A DNA stretch of 64,000 bases from Symbiodinium natans (taxonomy: Eukaryota; Sar; Dinophyceae; Suessiales; Symbiodiniaceae), in assembly GCA_905221605.1 (NCBI GenBank), contig CAJNDS010000225.1:801001-865000 (forward strand), written 5' to 3'. The first letter of the stretch is position 1; each line of letters starts with the position of its first letter. A program made the translations under genes and the position numbers. A model generated the notes under the pieces. That model was given only the letters and a program-made list of their open reading frames with translations, did no database searches and had not been told where the DNA came from. Positions 9,253 to 19,800 of this stretch are shown here, piece by piece.

Positions 9253-9636
9253 ATGAATGCCACAAAAAAGGTGATCCATTTGAGTGCGACAACCAAGAAT
9301 CCAGAGACGCAGCAATGCGAAATGGCCACTTCTGAGTTGGACCAACCCATCGATCGTTCACAGCTGTGGCGTCTTGCCCGGGACTGGGAACATGTCTTGG
9401 ATCTTCGCCGGTGGAACCGAATCAAGTGGCACCGCCGGAAAGCCTACTGGGGCAAGGACGCCGGTATATATTCAACTTCTGAGCGACTTCCAGACTTTGA
9501 TCATCCGGACTCCATGTTCTGGTCACAGCTTTTCAGCTCGAACTCTTATTTGGAGAGGCTCCAGCTCCTTCAGAAGTCCTTTTGGGCCGAACTGCAGTTC
9601 TTGGAAACCAAGGCCACCATTCAGAGGCTGTCCTAA
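9253..9636 (+). CDS. Unrecognised small open frame
   Basis: A 127-residue frame rich in Trp, Arg, Leu and Gln (SQLWRLARDWEHVLDLRRW, SYLERLQLLQKSFWAELQF). The amphipathic heptad-like leucines look more protein-like than random sequence, but no domain is recognised. It lies 170 bp after the previous frame on the same strand and could be a neighbouring exon. Confidence 0.3.
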   Translation: MNATKKVIHLSATTKNPETQQCEMATSELDQPIDRSQLWRLARDWEHVLDLRRWNRIKWHRRKAYWGKDAGIYSTSERLPDFDHPDSMFWSQLFSSNSYLERLQLLQKSFWAELQFLETKATIQRLS

Positions 9637-10883
9637 GAGTTTCCAGTGCCAAGAAGCTGAGCGAAAAATGCCGCTGCCATCCAGATTGGCGCCGCCCCCC
9701 GCTCAGGGGTGAGGGCCATTTGCGGAGTTGAGAGCTAGAGATATGGATACGTAGAGAAATATACACAGACATTGAATGTACAGATATATATTTATATAAG
9801 TAGACATAGATAAGGTACAAATAGAGTGTGTATACATTCTTAGTCATCGCTCCAGAGCCGCGGTGTAGTGCCCTGAAGTCTGGCAATCCCCGCGTCGAGA
9901 ACAGCGAACACTGCTTCCCATGCTCTGGATGCAGAGGCCCAGGGCTTCGTGTTTTTTCTTTTCTGGCAGGGGTTCTTTCCTGGAGGGGTTTTCAAGGACC
10001 CCCTTGTAGGATTTCAGAGGGTGCCTTATAAACCCTATACACCTTTCCTGAACCCTATAAGGTCCTCCGTATATATACATACCCCTAAACCCTATGAAAA
10101 CCAAAAACGTCCGCTTAAGCCCTATGAACCCCAAAAGCGAAAGAAGAACGCATGATCTCCAGAAGTGATGCCCCCACCGGAGGTACCCACAAACAAAAAT
10201 AGGTTTTTGGGTTCTTCGGTGTTGCTGGCGGAGATTCTGAGATGCGGTCGTAGTAGCACACTCGCAACACTCATGGTCAACGAAAACCCTTCCGTGCAGA
10301 GACCCAGAGCCTCGCAGCTAACTGCGCAGAAGTGGCGAGGGCTTTGTTGAGGGGGTTAGGGTTGTTGAGGGGTTCCGACCTTCAACTTGAAACCCTCCTG
10401 GAAAGTCCGAGACCCGGAACCCTAAAGTGACCTAGAACCCTCCAATGGGTGTATGCACACGACATCGAAAGAAGGGGCCCGTATTCCAGAAACGAAAGGG
10501 ATAGTAAACGTATGCCTTGACAGTTTGTCGGGGTTTCAGGCTTCAAGCCCCCTGACTTCAAGCAGAAACTTCACCCAAAACCTCGCCCCAAGTGTTCTTC
10601 TTGCAAGCCCGGAAGCAATCCTCACACCGAAAACTCATAGAAAACAACTAGCATGACCTGATGCCATTTCTCGGCACGTGGCCTCAACTCCAGCTCCAGC
10701 CCGAGGCCCCGAGGGTGCGGCCTCTTGCCGGAGCTCCATTCGCGGACAGCGGGTGGTGGCAAACGGCCGAAGCACTCAACACCTCTCGAGAGACCTGGAG
10801 CCTTGAGCCGGTACCTTCAGCATTCGCAGTGGGCTGATGGCAAAAACGGCCTTTGAAAAGCCTGAGCCGGCCCCGTGCATGAG
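9637..10883. other. Non-coding, AT-rich and CCCTATA-like debris
   Basis: 9720-9840 is an AT-rich stretch of degenerate TATA/TAGA words. 10020-10130 carries CCCTATA/CCCTAAA-like words in the style of a decayed telomeric repeat. No gene seen. Confidence 0.5.
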
Positions 10884-10950
10884 GGGGATGAGCCGTCCGC
10901 ACTCAAACTCAAAGCCGCCGCAAGCCGCATCTTGGCTGCTCTTTCAAGTG
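10884..10950 (+). pseudogene. Exon P relic (LRR-locus exon), diverged copy
   Basis: It encodes a peptide with ALKLKAAASRILAAL, parallel to ALKLKAASRILDAL at 35385, 36977 and 40851. Differences from those copies are mostly mild (N to D, D to E), which suggests the frame was once under protein-level constraint. It ends at a GTTTG donor like the others. Confidence 0.4.
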
Positions 10951-11391
10951 GTTTGAGGATGTTTGTGGAAATTGTGGGAGTGTTGCTGGGCAGGTTCGAG
11001 ACAGCTGTGGTTCTGTTTACGGTTAAAGCAAGCTTGGGTTTCAGAGGCTTTCCTGAAAGCGGTCAGGTCTTTCACAATTCTTGGCGCACAGAAGCCCAGG
11101 AGCCAAATCGAATGGTGGACTACTCCGTTTTCATGCGTCGCAATCCTTGCGCCCCTTTAAACATAAAGAATGACCGGCGACGTGTGTGGGTGGCTCGACT
11201 TGAGGCTATTGTTGTGGCAGCCCTTTGAGGCTGACCCCTGACCTCAAACAGAAACCTTCACCCGAAACCTCGCCCCAAAACCAAGTATTGGCGAAAGCGC
11301 CCCAAGGAATCCTCGAACACGCTCTTGGAAACTGTAGATAGCCTCTGACCTGATGCCCCTTTTTTCGGCACGTGACCTCAGCTCCGCAGCT

Positions 11392-11480
11392 CCACCCCCG
11401 AGGCCCCGAGGGCACGCGGCCTCTTTGGCTGCAAGCGCTGGCGCTGGCTGGGCCGGAGCCTCGGACGGGGTTCGATGTTG
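11392..11480 (+). pseudogene. Degenerate LRR cassette relic
   Basis: It shares the upstream CGGCACGTGACCTCAGCTCC tract and the GCCCCGAGGGC exon start with the cassettes at 32-43 kb, but internal deletions have removed the leucine core. Only the ends match. Confidence 0.5.
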
Positions 11481-11729
11481 AGGAGCGCTTGCGTTCCGGC
11501 AACTCCCTTTGGGTGACCCATGTGAAGATACAACTCTTTCAACTTTCAACCCTTGCTTTCTTGCTTTTGCGATGCTCCCCAGGTTGCATATACGTTTAAG
11601 CGAGTCTTAATCTTGACGCCAAACCCTCGTAGGCTCTCTTGCCCTGACCTGAAGCCTCTTTGTTCCCTCAACCTTTGCACTTCTTCTACGCAACTGCTCA
11701 CCCAAGAAAAAGAACCCTTCCGACCCGAG

Positions 11730-11767
11730 GCGACGATGTGAAAGCAGACCTCAAGGCCAAGCTGGAG
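11730..11767 (+). pseudogene. Exon V copy (GDDVKADLKAKLE)
   Basis: A short exon-like island after CCCGAG, before a GTGTGG donor. Its partner at 43763 reads GDDAKAELDAKLQ. The two share the AG acceptor, phase and donor, and differ by mostly mild replacements, which supports a coding origin. Confidence 0.4.
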
Positions 11768-11811
11768 GTGTGGGGCGCTGCAGGCACTGTACTGTTGGCA
11801 TAGCTAGACCC

Positions 11812-11911
11812 ATAACTTACTGTTGGTTAGTAGGGAATGAAAGAATGGTAGCAATTGTAAGTACAATAGTGCTTCATTCTTTCATTCCCTACTAACCAAC
11901 AGTAAGATAAC
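11812..11911. mobile_element. Hairpin MITE candidate with 32-bp perfect inverted repeat
   Basis: Bases 11816-11847 and 11875-11906 are perfect reverse complements over 32 bp, with a 27-base loop that itself has a 6-bp stem (ATTGTA/TACAAT). ATAAC flanks the element directly on both sides (11812-11816 and 11907-11911), as a 5-bp target duplication would. There is no coding capacity. The paralogous block near 43.8 kb lacks it, consistent with insertion. A small-RNA precursor is an alternative reading. Confidence 0.72.
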
Positions 11912-12645
11912 TAATTAAGCACTTTTGGGTCCAAGCCTTGCCACTGGCATTGCGGCTCCGGAGGCGTTGCCGGCGGAGGACAAGTGCATCGACTGATCCT
12001 GAGAAGGCACACCCGGGGGCTGGTTTCTCCCCAAAGTGGGTGCCTGAAACGAAGAGCAGCCCCCCAGCCCCCCAAGCTTTGCCATGCTCCCAAGACTGCG
12101 AATCTTTTCAATCATATGAGTGACAAGGGCCAAAAGGAAGGTCGACGATCTCGTCGTCCTCGGCTAGCTGCATTCTTGCTACTTCGGCCTCCCCGAAAGA
12201 ATGGGAGAAGTAGAGCGTCAAGCCTCAGGCTGTCAGGCACCTCTTTGGCTTCGGATTCCAACGGAAGCCTCCTCCGGGTGACACGAAACGAACAGACCAG
12301 TCCCCTGAAGCCTTCCGAGATCCGGTGTTGAGACCCTATGACTCTCACATATCTTGGCCCATCATCGTCTCATCGACAGGTCTTTGTTCATCGGTGTGGG
12401 TCGCTATCCCCTCTGCTTCAGTCCCCAAAGGCTGAGTTGGGTTTTATCGATCTTCTCTATCGCCTTTGATACCAAGGTAGGCAAGCATCCTGTTAAGGCA
12501 GGGCTGGGGTTTTGCAGGTTCTTCCCCTTACGCAGCGCAAAGACCCCGGAACATCCCTGGAACAGCACATTTGGCCATTTTGGGAATCATAGGTGTCGGT
12601 CGCAAGCGCTGCACTTTCAAGCGAAAAGAAACCCGCTACGTGCAG

Positions 12646-12738
12646 GCTGTGGTCCGACTCAAGAAGCGCCACTCGGGAGCTTCAGCCTGGGGCGACCCTC
12701 GTGCGGCTGCCACGGAAGAAGTCCGAAATGCACAGGGG
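12646..12738 (+). pseudogene. Exon W copy (AVVRLKKRHSG...)
   Basis: An exon-like island after GTGCAG coding AVVRLKKRHSGASAWGD and then a charged helix with ATEEVRNAQ. Its partner at 44518 begins AGVRLKRRHSGSSAW and then loses frame. Function unknown. Both may be relics of the last exons of the LRR gene. Confidence 0.35.
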
Positions 12739-12745
12739 GTTGCGC

Positions 12746-14558
12746 TATAAGTAAGCTACAGTAAGCTTAAGGCTTAAGATGGTATTTTTGGGGACACTTT
12801 GCTTCTGAACAAGAGCATGCCACCAAGGACTGCAAAAGGCGGCTGTAAGCAAACGACATCCCATTTTCGAGTGGAACAAGATGTCGGCTTCGGGAGCTCC
12901 TGGGTGCTGTTAAAGAAACACATGCAAACGCACACGGTGGCAGCGCACCTCCGCCCAATAATTTGCATGTGTTTACTCAACAGTGGCAGATGCGCCTTAA
13001 GGATTTCATTTAAGGGTTTGACGTAGGTGCGCGCCACGAGATCAACCGGGAGTTTCCAGGGCACCCCTGTGTCAACGTCGCCTCAGCTTCGGGTGACTAA
13101 GTCAGGTACGGCATCCCTTGGCAATCGCGCGAACTTGCTTGACTTTCCTCCGCAGCCTTTCGAACCTCCAGCATCGCACGAGAGCTCCACGCACCACATT
13201 CCACATGCTCCAGACATCTCAGAATCTCAGAACAGCACAGATCCTTTGAAGCGGAAGTCGCAATTTGGCACTTTCCATGTCCCGCAGGCGGCGGCTCCAA
13301 AGTCCTAAATCTAAATGATCTGAGCTACACAGTCCAGCACGGCAGCGGCCGGAAAGAAGCAGCATCCGAATTTTATCCGAAGTGTTTTTTGAGCTATCTC
13401 ATCTGCATCTTGCATGCATACACGGTAGTCTCCTTCTTATTGGTTCTTAGAGGGAGGTAAAGGAGCTTGGTGCCCTGTATCCCCCCTAAAAGGATTACAT
13501 AGAGCACCTGAATCGGGCTTTTCGGGGCCAATCCCCTTGTAGTCATCCCTCAGCATTCTCGAAGAGCGAAGGCAAATTCAGCAACTCAGAGCCAGAACCA
13601 GGGTTTTTGGGTCCTATGGGGCCTTTCTTAAAGGACCTTTAGGGTTTGTAGGGTTTTAGGGTTTAGACTTTATAGGACTTGCAGGGTCCAGGGCCGCCCT
13701 GCCATAGTCCCAGACGGCCCCGCGCACGCCGGCGCGCGAGGCACGCTGCCAAGACTGGATTCCGAGTCCCGCGCATCGTTGCTATCACCCCTAGAGCAAC
13801 CCTTGAACCGTTTCCATAGGGTACCAAGCGGGTGGGAGAATGCGGGTTTAGCTAGTGTGCTGGCGCGGAACAAGCCAAGGCTCACAGGCGTGATTGTGCC
13901 TGTGGTTTAGGGTTTAGGTATGAGGGTTTCCACACTCGTGGCGTTTGGGCGCAGGTTGTCAAGAGTTCCGGCGCCATTGACGCTTTGCATTGCGCCCAGC
14001 AGGGCTAAGGGCTGGAAAACTTCGATTTGATCATGATCTCCCTATAAGCACTATAACTCTTATACAAACCCTATAAACCTAAACTTAAGCCTGAACCGGT
14101 TACACCCTAAACGCCTGACTCGGCTTGCTTTCAATGCACACGTTCGCATCTGAGTCGTCGAGGTTCAATTCCCAGTTGTTGATCTCCTGATCCTAAACAT
14201 ACAGTACACTCCCAAACAGTTGGAGCAGCATTCTCCTCATACCCCAAGCGGGTTATTAACGGGAATCTCAGGACTAATCGTCCTTAAATTTACTAAATGA
14301 CATCTTGGTGGGTCCGCCGATGTTATCCCCCTAGCAACTGTCCCAAGTTGGCCGTTCGAGTTCGAGAGTAGGATCCTAAAAGCGATCACCCGGCCCCACC
14401 TAGGTCCGGTCGTTCGACTCCACCTTCAGCCATGTACGGATCGGCCGAGGACCCCCAACAAACCCGAACCCACTTTCAGTTCGTTTAACAGCCCTTTCAA
14501 AACCTGTTTAACACTTTTTAAGGCGCTCTGAACACCCTTTTTCAAGTCCCTTCAAAAG
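12746..14558. other. Non-coding stretch with scattered TTTAGGG-like words
   Basis: Short telomere-like words occur near 13625-13670 and 13905-13925, with CCCTATA-like words near 14040-14110. No convincing exon or RNA gene was seen. Confidence 0.45.
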
Positions 14559-14703
14559 AAACGCTCGAGAGGAGGAGTATGGGATGGAGATCCTGCGGCC
14601 GTTGACCACGGACCTGACCGAAGACGTGCTCCGTAGCATGCCCCAGGCACGGCCCGCGCCCCCCGAAGTGACCAGTTTCTCTTCGTGGCTTCAGGGGTTT
14701 TAG
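14559..14703 (+). CDS. Candidate terminal exon, unknown gene
   Basis: A protein-like island reading EEEYGMEILRPLTTDLTED followed by VLRSMPQARPAPPEV and a TAG at 14701-14703. The residue mix (acidic, leucine and proline spaced) and absence of stops stand out from the flanks. I do not recognise it, and no upstream exons were linked. Confidence 0.3.
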
Positions 14704-15067
14704 AGTACATAGGGTTCGGGCTGTTATGCTGCTTGAGAAGCAGCTCTGATTCATTTATGACACATGACTAGTATACCTGTTTGTTAATTGTGATTCAAAG
14801 TGTTGTGATGATGGATTCCTATGTAGAGTTCGCAGACAGAAGCTCAGGCCCAACTTCATGGCCCTCGAAAATAGAAATCACCCCGCGCAACGAACCGGCG
14901 CCCGGCCTTGGTATAAAACTGCTTCTGAGAAGGGCGGCTCCTGCGGCTTCTTCCCCACGAGAATTGGGGAGGCTTTGTTGGCCTTTATCGGGCTTGTGGG
15001 GCTCATGGGGTCTATTACTATAGGGTTTATAGGGTTTGAGTGGCCATGCTGCCAAATCTCCCGCAAG

Positions 15068-15188
15068 GCCCCGGTGGACTTCATGATCGACTGGCTGCGG
15101 GAACGCCTGACGAACCCAGAAAGCCACGGGCCGATTATGTCGCTCGTCCGCCGGAATCATGTCCTGAAGCAGGAGCTCGCTGCAAGGG
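15068..15188 (+). CDS. Candidate exon with RIIa/Dpy-30-like look
   Basis: After a CGCAAG acceptor the frame codes APVDFMIDWLRERLTN, then SHGPIMSLVRRNHVLKQELA, ending before GTTCGG. The P-x-x-F-M-x-x-W-L pattern loosely recalls the short dimerisation helices of RIIa and Dpy-30 domains, common in flagellar and kinase-anchoring proteins. The resemblance is weak and is my inference. Confidence 0.35.
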
Positions 15189-15748
15189 GTTCGGGAAGAT
15201 TGTGGGGCGAGCGCTTTTTTGGGTTTGGGAAGGGCGGGTGTTGTCGGTGTTTGCCATTTCGGGCCGCTGTTTCCAGTAGCTTTGCTTTACAGGAGAGGAT
15301 CAGGGACCTTTTGCAGCTGGGGGGCTCGGCGTGCCCGCTGAAACCCTGGCTGTGCGAGACGTGCCTTCAGTAGAACGCAGCCAAGCATATTCAGGAACTC
15401 CCTGCAGGACTCAGACAACTCACAGTTCAGAGAAGCCAGCGCATCTGAAGATCTACTGCGATGACGTGGTGGTTTTTCCTTTTTGCTTGCCCGACCCCTG
15501 CATCTCAGAAATCGGCGTCCTGCAGCAGCGCATTTGCCCCCACCTCTGAGAAAGCACAAATAACTCAGACCTCACGTGTATGCCGTTCCGCTCACAACTC
15601 GGATGTTCTTGAACAGACAGATCTCCGAAAGGTGACAAGGGGTGGAGAGAGATGAGAGAGCCCAGGAAAGGTGCACATTGGAAATTAAGAGAGTGACACA
15701 TGGAGTTTGCCGCAGTGGCCTTGCATGGATGGCGACCCTGCCCCACAG

Positions 15749-15806
15749 GAGATCGCTGAGCTTGAGAGCATCCTGGCGGCACGTGCAGCAGAGGCCCCTG
15801 CCAAGG
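15749..15806 (+). CDS. Candidate exon, helical
   Basis: Between CCCACAG and a GC donor (GCTCCC) lies a frame coding EIAELESILAARAAEAPAK, a good amphipathic helix. It may belong with the islands at 15068, 17477 and 19111, all on the + strand. Linkage is not shown. Confidence 0.3.
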
Positions 15807-15929
15807 GCTCCCGAGCATGCAGTGGGCGAGGGCGGGGGGGGGGCAGCGCTTCAAGGAAGGCCGCAGGCTACACAGATACGACACTGTGCATCTGTCCCTT
15901 ACTTGCTCGTGGAATCGGCAACGCAGGAA

Positions 15930-16100
15930 GACACCATGCATCTGTGTCCGAGTTTTCTGACTCTTGATCCTCTTGGTCCGAGAAGGGCCCTACTCAACCT
16001 GAAGCACTGCCGTCAAGCCACCAGCCAGCGAGGACACCGGATCGCCATCGCCGGGGCCTCTGCTTGGGCTTACAATGAGGCGCAATTGAGGCAGCAGCGC
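15930..16100 (+). repeat. Dispersed repeat D, copy 1
   Basis: Similar to 19595-19800 through the stretch CCGTCAAGCCACCAGC and the following GGACACCGGATCGCC. Substitutions and small indels are frequent, so the copies are old. Nature unknown. Confidence 0.6.
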
Positions 16101-16329
16101 CTGAAATCGCAAGCGCAACCCAGTATTCCTCCTTCCCGCTATCTTCGGAGTGACGGTAGAGCTTTTGCCCTGCAGTGCCGCTCATCGGGCGCTCTGGTCT
16201 CGCTGGAACTCCCCAAAAAGAAATGTAACAGAAAACTAGCAAAAGAGTGCAAGAAAATGGGAGACCGGTGTGTTCCACAGTAGACTCATCAGGACAGGAC
16301 CATCTGCAGGATCCTGGGCCGAGCCGAGA

Positions 16330-17100
16330 GAGCCGGGGCCTCTTGGGACTTTTGGGGGTTTAGGGGTAGAGGGTTCTTAGGGCTTTAGGGTTCAGGGTTC
16401 ATTGTTTAGGGGTCAGAGCATCAACTTTTGGGTGTGAAGGCTTAGGGTATTCAGGTTTAGGGGGCCCTGATTCACTTCCAAGCTCCAATCTCGGGTTTGC
16501 AGAAAAAACAGGAGCCCCTTCATGGCGGATAAGCCGACGCTTCAATCCTGCAGGCCCGTGCCGACCCCAACCCCTTGTTTTCATACCCATGGAGAAGCCT
16601 CAAGCCGCACTGTACTAGCCCGTCAAGCTGACGGAGGGCACAATTGCCAATGCGCCCCGCCCCTGTATCAGGCAGGCATGTCAATGGGGCCTCCGTAATT
16701 CATTCACAACAACCCTGAACCCCAAACCCTAAACCCTTGTTTCAGAACGCGAAGCCCCCCTAAAGAAGCTAAAGCTTGTTGGCAAGGCCAGCGCCCGCAG
16801 CTCCCGTACCTTTGGACGGGAAGTTTAAGAGATTGTGGATCTTTGTGGGGCTTGGGGTTTGGGATTCAGGGGCTTTGACTGGGTGTTTTGGGTCACTGAA
16901 GGCGGGGGGGGGGTTTGGGATTGGCTGTTTGCAGTTCGGGATCGTTTTTTTTTTGTTGTTGGGCGTTTGGGCACTGAGCGCCCTTCTCAGGCAGGGCAGG
17001 TTGTAACTACGGTAAAGCATGTGTATGGATCTCTGCAGCTTTGCATGCGGATCGGCCGGCACAAGCTACTTTCGGAGGATTCCCAAACCTTAATGTGGAT
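16330..17100. other. Non-coding, telomere-like words and G runs
   Basis: 16345-16470 has degenerate GGGTTTAG/GGGTTCAG words; 16700-16740 has CCCTAAA words; poly-G and poly-T runs lie near 16905-16960. No gene recognised. Confidence 0.45.
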
Positions 17101-17106
17101 GGGCAG

Positions 17107-17206
17107 TAAGAAAGTGAGCGGGTCAAACAAAGCTGAGGCACTGCGAGAACACTTCGAGAAATTGTTGAAGGCCTCGCCTCCACTTTCTGCGTGCACTGTG
17201 GTTTGA
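17107..17206 (+). CDS. Candidate terminal exon, charged helix
   Basis: After GGGCAG the frame codes KKVSGSNKAEALREHFEKLL and ends with TGA at 17204-17206. It looks protein-like but is not recognised. Confidence 0.25.
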
Positions 17207-17476
17207 TGTTAGGGTATAGGTTTTAGGGTTTGCGGTCTACGCTTGAGGGCTTAACGAGGACAGTCGTCATCGATGGCTGCATGTATCGTTGCTCTGCCAT
17301 CGTATCTCGTATGCAGCAGACTCGCCGCGTGCCAGGAACAGGACGAGTCACACAAGAAAGCCCTGCAGGCTCCAACGCGGCGGTGTTCAGGGCTAAGGGT
17401 CGGGTTGGGGTTTAGGGCTCAGGGACCCAAAAGATTAAGCACAATCCTACACAGAAGCACGAGGTTGCATTAGGGA

Positions 17477-17587
17477 ATGAGGAGCCAAGATGTGCGGCTG
17501 AGACGCAAAAGCTTGGCGGAAGTGCAAGCTGTCCGTCAGGAACAGCGAGACTACTATGAGCACTTGCTGCAGGCCATGCTTTTACAG
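17477..17587 (+). CDS. Candidate exon, coiled-coil-like
   Basis: An ATG at 17477 opens a charged helical frame (MRSQDVRLRRKSLAEVQAVR, then RDYYEHLLQAMLLQ). The heptad spacing suggests a coiled coil. The ATG may be internal. Function not recognised. Confidence 0.3.
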
Positions 17588-17873
17588 ATATATCTTCTGA
17601 AGAATGCTTAAAGAGACTGGCTCCACGATCAGGGTTGCCTAGGGCAAAACAGAGCTGATAAGTAAAGTAGCAATGAGAAGCGGTGCTCATTGCTTTGTGT
17701 TTAGAGTTTGAATGGCTTATGCAGAAACGTTTGGTCATCAGATTGCACATGCGAAATCTCTTCGCATTGGGCATGCATGGAGTGCGTACATCAGATGTGC
17801 TGGCTTGTTTGCCGTGTCACGGCGGCAAAGGCGGGTTCGCTCACTTGAAGCCGCTGGCATTCTGTGGTTCTAG

Positions 17874-17938
17874 ATCGCGGCAGGCCAAGGACGAGGCGCA
17901 CAAGCGAGACGAGAAGGCGCGGAAGTGCACTCATGCCA
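17874..17938 (+). CDS. Candidate exon, Lys/Glu/Arg-rich
   Basis: Following TTCTAG, the frame codes SRQAKDEAHKRDEKARKC and meets a GC donor. Charged and helical; it may be part of the same coiled-coil gene as its neighbours. Weak evidence. Confidence 0.2.
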
Positions 17939-18009
17939 GCTGGCAACTGTCTGCTTTGCCCACGTTGTCGTCGTCTTGGATGCGGCGTGGGCGTACTCGG
18001 ATGCACTAG

Positions 18010-18420
18010 GATACGGATTAGAATGTCATATGTGCAGGGAGTGCCATCCTGATATGAATATATGAAGTGTGGACAAGCATGCCACCCAAAATCTTGGACT
18101 GATAGGCACGACTTTGCATTGCTGGAGAATTTGGACTAGGTAGGTTCAACACCCATGAAGTTTGGACTATTTAGGAACATCGTGACTCGGCGGATTGGCA
18201 AAAAAGCAGGTTCAGCCCCGCGAAGTTTAGACTGGGAATAGGGACTATAGGCAGATTGGGAAATCACAGATAGGCAAATCGCGCGCTGCCAGGAAAAGGC
18301 GAAGGGACTCCATCCGGAAATGCGCAAAGTACCGTATATCTAGAAGAATATAGAAGAAAGAATCAAGAATACAGTACTAAAAGCAGTAGCAGTAGCAGTC
18401 GTCTTGGTAGCCGTCGTTTG
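18010..18420. other. Non-coding, with two related 26-bp words
   Basis: GGTTCAACACCCATGAAGTT and GGTTCAGCCCCGCGAAGTT occur near 18142 and 18211, each followed by TGGACT or TAGACT. They look like diverged copies of a short dispersed element. No gene seen. Confidence 0.35.
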
Positions 18421-18931
18421 GCTGCTCCTATAGCAAGCTACAGGCTGACAGAGACAAGACCGCCTCATAAGTTCTGTGATCGCGGCTCCTGCGCAGGAAA
18501 AGACGGATGCCCAAGTTGGAAGTGGACAAATGCAGAAAGATGCGCAGGCGCCGGCCGTTCTGTGTCTCTGACAGCCTCAGCGTGCGAACAGCGCTTTGAA
18601 TTTTGCCTGTTCGCGAGGGCTTGCGCATGCCCTTCGAATTCAGTCCTTGGGCTAGTGACTAGTAACGAGTTTGCTCATATACATATGCAGTTTCTGTGTT
18701 GTTAGGGGTATGTGAGGAACCTCGTGCCTTATGAAGAACTAGGAAGCTGTGTTCGTAGATGTAGCATTGTAGCATCCGTGGTTTTTGCCTAGCCAGGGAG
18801 ATGGATAGAGGTGCCCTATAGGAAGCAGAAGGATTGCGAGAAGCCTTTTGCACCTTGCTGACTGCATCTTTTGCAGCCAAAGACTCTTGAAGTGGAGATC
18901 CCTCGAGTTGCACCCAAGACTTTTCGCACCT

Positions 18932-19044
18932 GCTCAGGCGAGCCTTGTGCAGCGCCTCGCTCTCTTGGAGGATGGCTACTTTGTCATCCCTTACTCCGAA
19001 CCTCTTATGAAGGTGTTTCATTGAAAGCTGCCTCTCCATGGTCT
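18932..19044 (-). CDS. Candidate minus-strand helical exon
   Basis: The minus strand codes MERQLSMKHLHKRFGVRDDK and then VAILQESEALHKARL, a plausible coiled coil. It is the only appealing minus-strand island in a window whose better-supported genes are on the plus strand, so it deserves caution. Confidence 0.2.
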
Positions 19045-19110
19045 GCTTGCTGCATCTTGTGGGACTCGGCCATGGCGCAGCCCATGCTGCAGTCTTATAT
19101 TCATCCGTGC

Positions 19111-19161
19111 ATGAAGGAGGAAGTGACACACCTTCGGGCCGAGAATTCCCAGCTGAAGCAG
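19111..19161 (+). CDS. Candidate leucine-zipper-like exon
   Basis: Codes MKEEVTHLRAENSQLKQ, a clear amphipathic heptad pattern. Short, not linked to other exons. Confidence 0.25.
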
Positions 19162-19594
19162 GACCCTTGTCCAAATTATGGATCTACACACAGAGACTTA
19201 AAGTCGAGCCTTGATATGAGTGTTGGCCAAAAGCTGTCGTGGTGCCAGCACAAGCAGCTTGCTTTTTTTATTGACAAGGGATCGGGTCGGGAGGAGGCTT
19301 CCAGGGAGGGGACCAGCAAATAAGAGCTGACAAACGACGCCTTGAGAAAACCAGCGTTGAAAGGTCTTTAGGCACATTATGACGCTTTTTGCATGGTACC
19401 TTTATGCAAAGGAGGTCTCCGAACTCCAGGGCATGCGGGCAGTGCGTGCGACGCAGGCCCGTGCTCATGGCCCTCTCTAGGCATGCAGTCAGTTTAGGGT
19501 TGAGGGTTCCTGCTTTACGTACAGTTGTTTGTTGACCTTCCTGCCTGGCTTGTATGGAGTAGCATCGGCATCGAAGGCTATTTAGACAAGACAC

Positions 19595-19800
19595 CGCGCA
19601 GTGGCATCCGAGTTTCTTTCAGACTGTTGATGTGCTGTACCGAGACAGATTCAAGAATAACCTGAAGCATGGACTGGAACCCTGATCGCCTCAGCGGCTG
19701 CGCCCAAAACTTCCGTCAAGCCATCAGCACCGCAGAGGACACCGTATCGCCGCCGCCGGAGCCTCTGCTTAGGCTTGACGATGAGGCAGTCGTCCGGAGA
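19595..19800 (+). repeat. Dispersed repeat D, copy 2
   Basis: Diverged partner of 15930-16100, including CCGTCAAGCCATCAGC and GGACACCGTATCGCC. The frames differ between copies, so this is better read as a repeat than as a gene pair. Confidence 0.6.

Larger units (their letters stand above)
10680..12745 (+). repeat. Dispersed relic of the LRR locus 3' end
   Basis: The right part of this block is colinear with 43080-44620: the LRR exon relic, the sequence near 11622 versus 43397, exon V, the stretch starting GATCCTGAGAAGG (11994 versus 43949), and exon W. It also carries a copy of exon P seen in the 35-42 kb duplications. Similarity is patchy, so the duplication is old. The hairpin at 11.8 kb is absent from the other copy. 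Confidence 0.7.

Noticed and set aside
14150-14185. tRNA-like GGTTCAATTCC box
   Set aside because: No matching acceptor, D or anticodon stems around it.
15642-16283. 213-residue open frame
   Set aside because: Passes through dispersed repeat D and a G9 run; the related repeat copy at 19.6 kb reads in other frames. Only the short island at 15749 looks coding.
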